Source: Pseudomonas atagonensis
GTDB taxonomy: Bacteria; Pseudomonadota; Gammaproteobacteria; Pseudomonadales; Pseudomonadaceae
Direction of reading: 5' to 3'
DNA: 64,000 bases
Assembly: GCF_011369485.1 (NCBI RefSeq)
Contig: NZ_VXCA01000031.1
Location: 4,108-68,107 of the forward strand
Shown here: positions 62,402 to 64,000 of the stretch, piece by piece
Layout: every line of letters begins with the position of its first letter
Numbering within the stretch: the first letter of the stretch is position 1
The notes under the pieces: generated by a model
What the model saw: the letters and a program-made list of their open reading frames with translations, nothing else
Database searches by the model: none
What the model was told of the DNA's origin: nothing
Translations under genes and position numbers: made by a program

Positions 62402-63403
62402 ATGACCCAAGACACCCTCTCGGAAGCCGAATACGATGCGATCACCGATGCCGCCGCGCATTGGTGCATGCGTCTGCACGCCGCCGACTGCACGGACGAA
62501 GAACGTCGCGCGTTCGAACAGTGGCACGCAGAACATCCGCTTCATGCTTTCGAATACGAAGCCATGCTGGAAATCTGGGACGTTGCCGAACATTTGCCAC
62601 GCCCGGAATCCGCCGTCGTCACGGCAATCAAACCGGCGCCGCGCAAGTGGCAGCAATATGCCGTAGCCGCCGGGGTCTGCGCACTGGCCGTGCCGCTCGC
62701 CGCGGTGATCGGCTGGAACATGGGCTGGGTACCCAACAGTTATCAGCGTTTCGAAGCCACTGACAGCGTCCGTCACGTCACACTGAGCGATGGCAGCCAG
62801 CTCGAACTCAACCTCAACACCGCAGTGACCTTCAGCAATTACAAAGATGAACGGCGCGTCACCCTGAAACATGGCGAAGCGTTTTTTGAAGTCAGTCACG
62901 ACGCCAGCCACCCGTTCATCGTGCGTGCCGGCGAAGGCAAGATCCGCGTGACCGGCACTCGCTTCAACGTGTGGATGTATGAAGATCAAGTGCGGGTCAA
63001 CCTGATCGAAGGCTCGGTACTGGTCAGCAGCAACGCCGCTTTGCCCGGCGATGGCCTGCGCCTCGGCCCGTCGATGCAGGCGCGCTACCGTCACGGCGAT
63101 TACATGCCGCAAATCAACCAGACCTACCCCAACGACAACGCACTCGCGTGGCGTAGCGGCAAACTGGTGCTGGATAACCTGGCATTGAATGAAGCACTGC
63201 CGTTGATCAACCGCTACCTGAGCAAGCCGCTGCAACTGGCGGACAGCACTACCGGTGCGATTCGGGTCGGCGGCATCTACAACATCAAGGAACTGAACAA
63301 CCTTGTGAGTTCTCTGCCCAAGGTGCTGCCGGTCTATCTGACCCGCAACAAGGAAGGCAACCCGGTCATCAACTCGATGCCGGTACAACCCTCAAAAAGC
63401 TGA
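62402..63403 (+). CDS. fpvR: FecR-family anti-sigma factor, probably FpvR
   Basis: 333 residues from ATG 62402. The N-terminal cytosolic anti-sigma part (DUF4880: AAAHWCMRLHAADCTDEERRAFEQW) precedes a transmembrane helix at about 87-107. The periplasmic FecR domain has LSDGSQLELNLNTAV, GEAFFEVSHDASHPFIV and TRFNVWMYEDQVRVNLIEGSVLVS. FecR genes usually follow a fecI-type sigma gene; none is adjacent. FpvR, which controls PvdS and FpvI, is such an unpaired case. The convergent PvdQ-like acylase supports FpvR. The name is inferred. Confidence 0.72.
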   Translation: MTQDTLSEAEYDAITDAAAHWCMRLHAADCTDEERRAFEQWHAEHPLHAFEYEAMLEIWDVAEHLPRPESAVVTAIKPAPRKWQQYAVAAGVCALAVPLAAVIGWNMGWVPNSYQRFEATDSVRHVTLSDGSQLELNLNTAVTFSNYKDERRVTLKHGEAFFEVSHDASHPFIVRAGEGKIRVTGTRFNVWMYEDQVRVNLIEGSVLVSSNAALPGDGLRLGPSMQARYRHGDYMPQINQTYPNDNALAWRSGKLVLDNLALNEALPLINRYLSKPLQLADSTTGAIRVGGIYNIKELNNLVSSLPKVLPVYLTRNKEGNPVINSMPVQPSKS

Positions 63404-63435
63404 AGACCGCCCCCCTTGCGGGTTGCGGCCTTCAG
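63400..63435. terminator. Hairpin between fpvR-like and acylase genes
   Basis: CTGAAGACCGC / GCGGCCTTCAG with a 14-base loop and no clear T-run: a weak bidirectional terminator. Confidence 0.5.
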
Positions 63436-63458
63436 TATTGACCCAGGCGTGAGGCGTT

Positions 63459-64000
63459 TTATTGCGCCGCCACCTTCCCGCTCTTGTCCAGCGACTCACG
63501 CACCGTTTGCAACTGATACTGCGGATCAGCCTTGATCTGCTGCTCGGTAAACGGCAGCACACTCCACTGCTTTTTCGAGAACGCCTCGGTCTGATCCCGC
63601 GAGTATTTCGACGCCGGATCACTGGACAGCGAGAACGCCAGCAAACCCTGCGCGTGTGGCCCTTTCTCATCGAACGTGACCACTTGCAGGTAGCTGGTGC
63701 CACTGACCACTTCCAGCTTGCCGTCTTCGCGCGGCACGCTCTGGATTGCGTTGTAAATGCCCAGCGTCGCCGGGCCGCCATGAATCGGCGTCTGCTGACC
63801 GCCGCTGCTGACCACTTGCACATCGCCCCACCGGGTGTCAGCGGTCAGGCCCATTTTTGCGCCGGTCGCCGCCGACGCCAGCATCGCCTCGCGCACAGCC
63901 TTGGTCACCTCGGGTTGCTCGACCGCCAGACCGCGCGGCGTGTGCTGCGCATCCTTGGGGTCGAATGCCACACGCCAGACATCCGGCGCTTCCTGCAACA
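63459..64000 (-). CDS. pvdQ: PvdQ-like penicillin/AHL acylase, C-terminal part
   Basis: The frame is open to the window edge; about 180 C-terminal residues are present. Blocks DTRWGDVQVVSSGGQQTPIHGG, GTSYLQVVTFDEKGPHAQGLLAFSLSSDPASKYSRDQTEAFSKKQW and VLPFTEQQI are typical of the beta-chain end of Ntn-hydrolase acylases of the PvdQ/QuiP group. PvdQ removes the myristoyl chain from pyoverdine precursors in the periplasm and can cleave long AHLs. The catalytic Ser and signal peptide lie outside the window. The PvdQ name relies on the FpvR-like neighbour. Confidence 0.75.
   Translation of the reverse strand, partial: LQEAPDVWRVAFDPKDAQHTPRGLAVEQPEVTKAVREAMLASAATGAKMGLTADTRWGDVQVVSSGGQQTPIHGGPATLGIYNAIQSVPREDGKLEVVSGTSYLQVVTFDEKGPHAQGLLAFSLSSDPASKYSRDQTEAFSKKQWSVLPFTEQQIKADPQYQLQTVRESLDKSGKVAAQ

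Overview
The window is a GC-rich stretch of chromosome from a Pseudomonas of the fluorescens group. This rests on gene content and repeats: a complete fapABCDEF amyloid operon, DUF1652 and DUF2790 proteins, ecotin, lpxO, cptA, a pyoverdine-type fpvR/pvdQ pair, and many REP/REPIN palindromes built on GTGGGAGCGGGCTTGC. I saw no rRNA, tRNA, CRISPR array, insertion sequence or complete prophage.

Layout. 1-1616 is AT-richer accessory DNA. It holds the end of a probable polymorphic toxin, its DUF1911-type immunity gene, and a decayed second immunity tail. 1648-5915 carries small conserved genes, ecotin and a short threonine dehydratase that appears to be controlled by an attenuator with a leader peptide (5963-6067). 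6168-14015 holds a CorA-like transporter, an RLAN/ATP-grasp ligase facing a GNAT-C39 peptidase fusion, an aldose dehydrogenase, Ku and LpxO. 14396-25416 holds a YbiT-type ABC-F protein, an MFS carrier, azoreductase with its LysR neighbour, UppP, a chemoreceptor and a PnuC/NadR-type nicotinamide riboside salvage pair.

25467-32140 is a biofilm module. A sigma-54 promoter with five TGAAACA/TGTTTCA sites precedes fapABCDEF, and a VpsR-like sigma-54 activator is encoded convergently at its end. 33036-44632 holds a delta-60 repeat protein, NhaB, an overlapping gnd-zwf-HAD operon, the phosphoethanolamine transferase CptA and a TonB-dependent siderophore receptor. 44631-56912 holds zapE-DinB, a polyamine-binding protein/agmatinase pair with LysR, a purine permease, a nitrilase with LysR, and DpkA.

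57108-61922 encodes a 1604-residue dermonecrotic-toxin-like protein with four related internal segments and a C-terminal HExxH motif. The window ends with a PepSY protein, an FpvR-like anti-sigma factor and the C-terminal part of a PvdQ-like acylase, which suggests an edge of the pyoverdine locus.

The strongest candidates for undescribed biology are the threonine-dehydratase leader/attenuator, the orphan immunity tail next to the toxin-immunity pair, the ATP-grasp/GNAT-peptidase pair, and the giant toxin-like protein.
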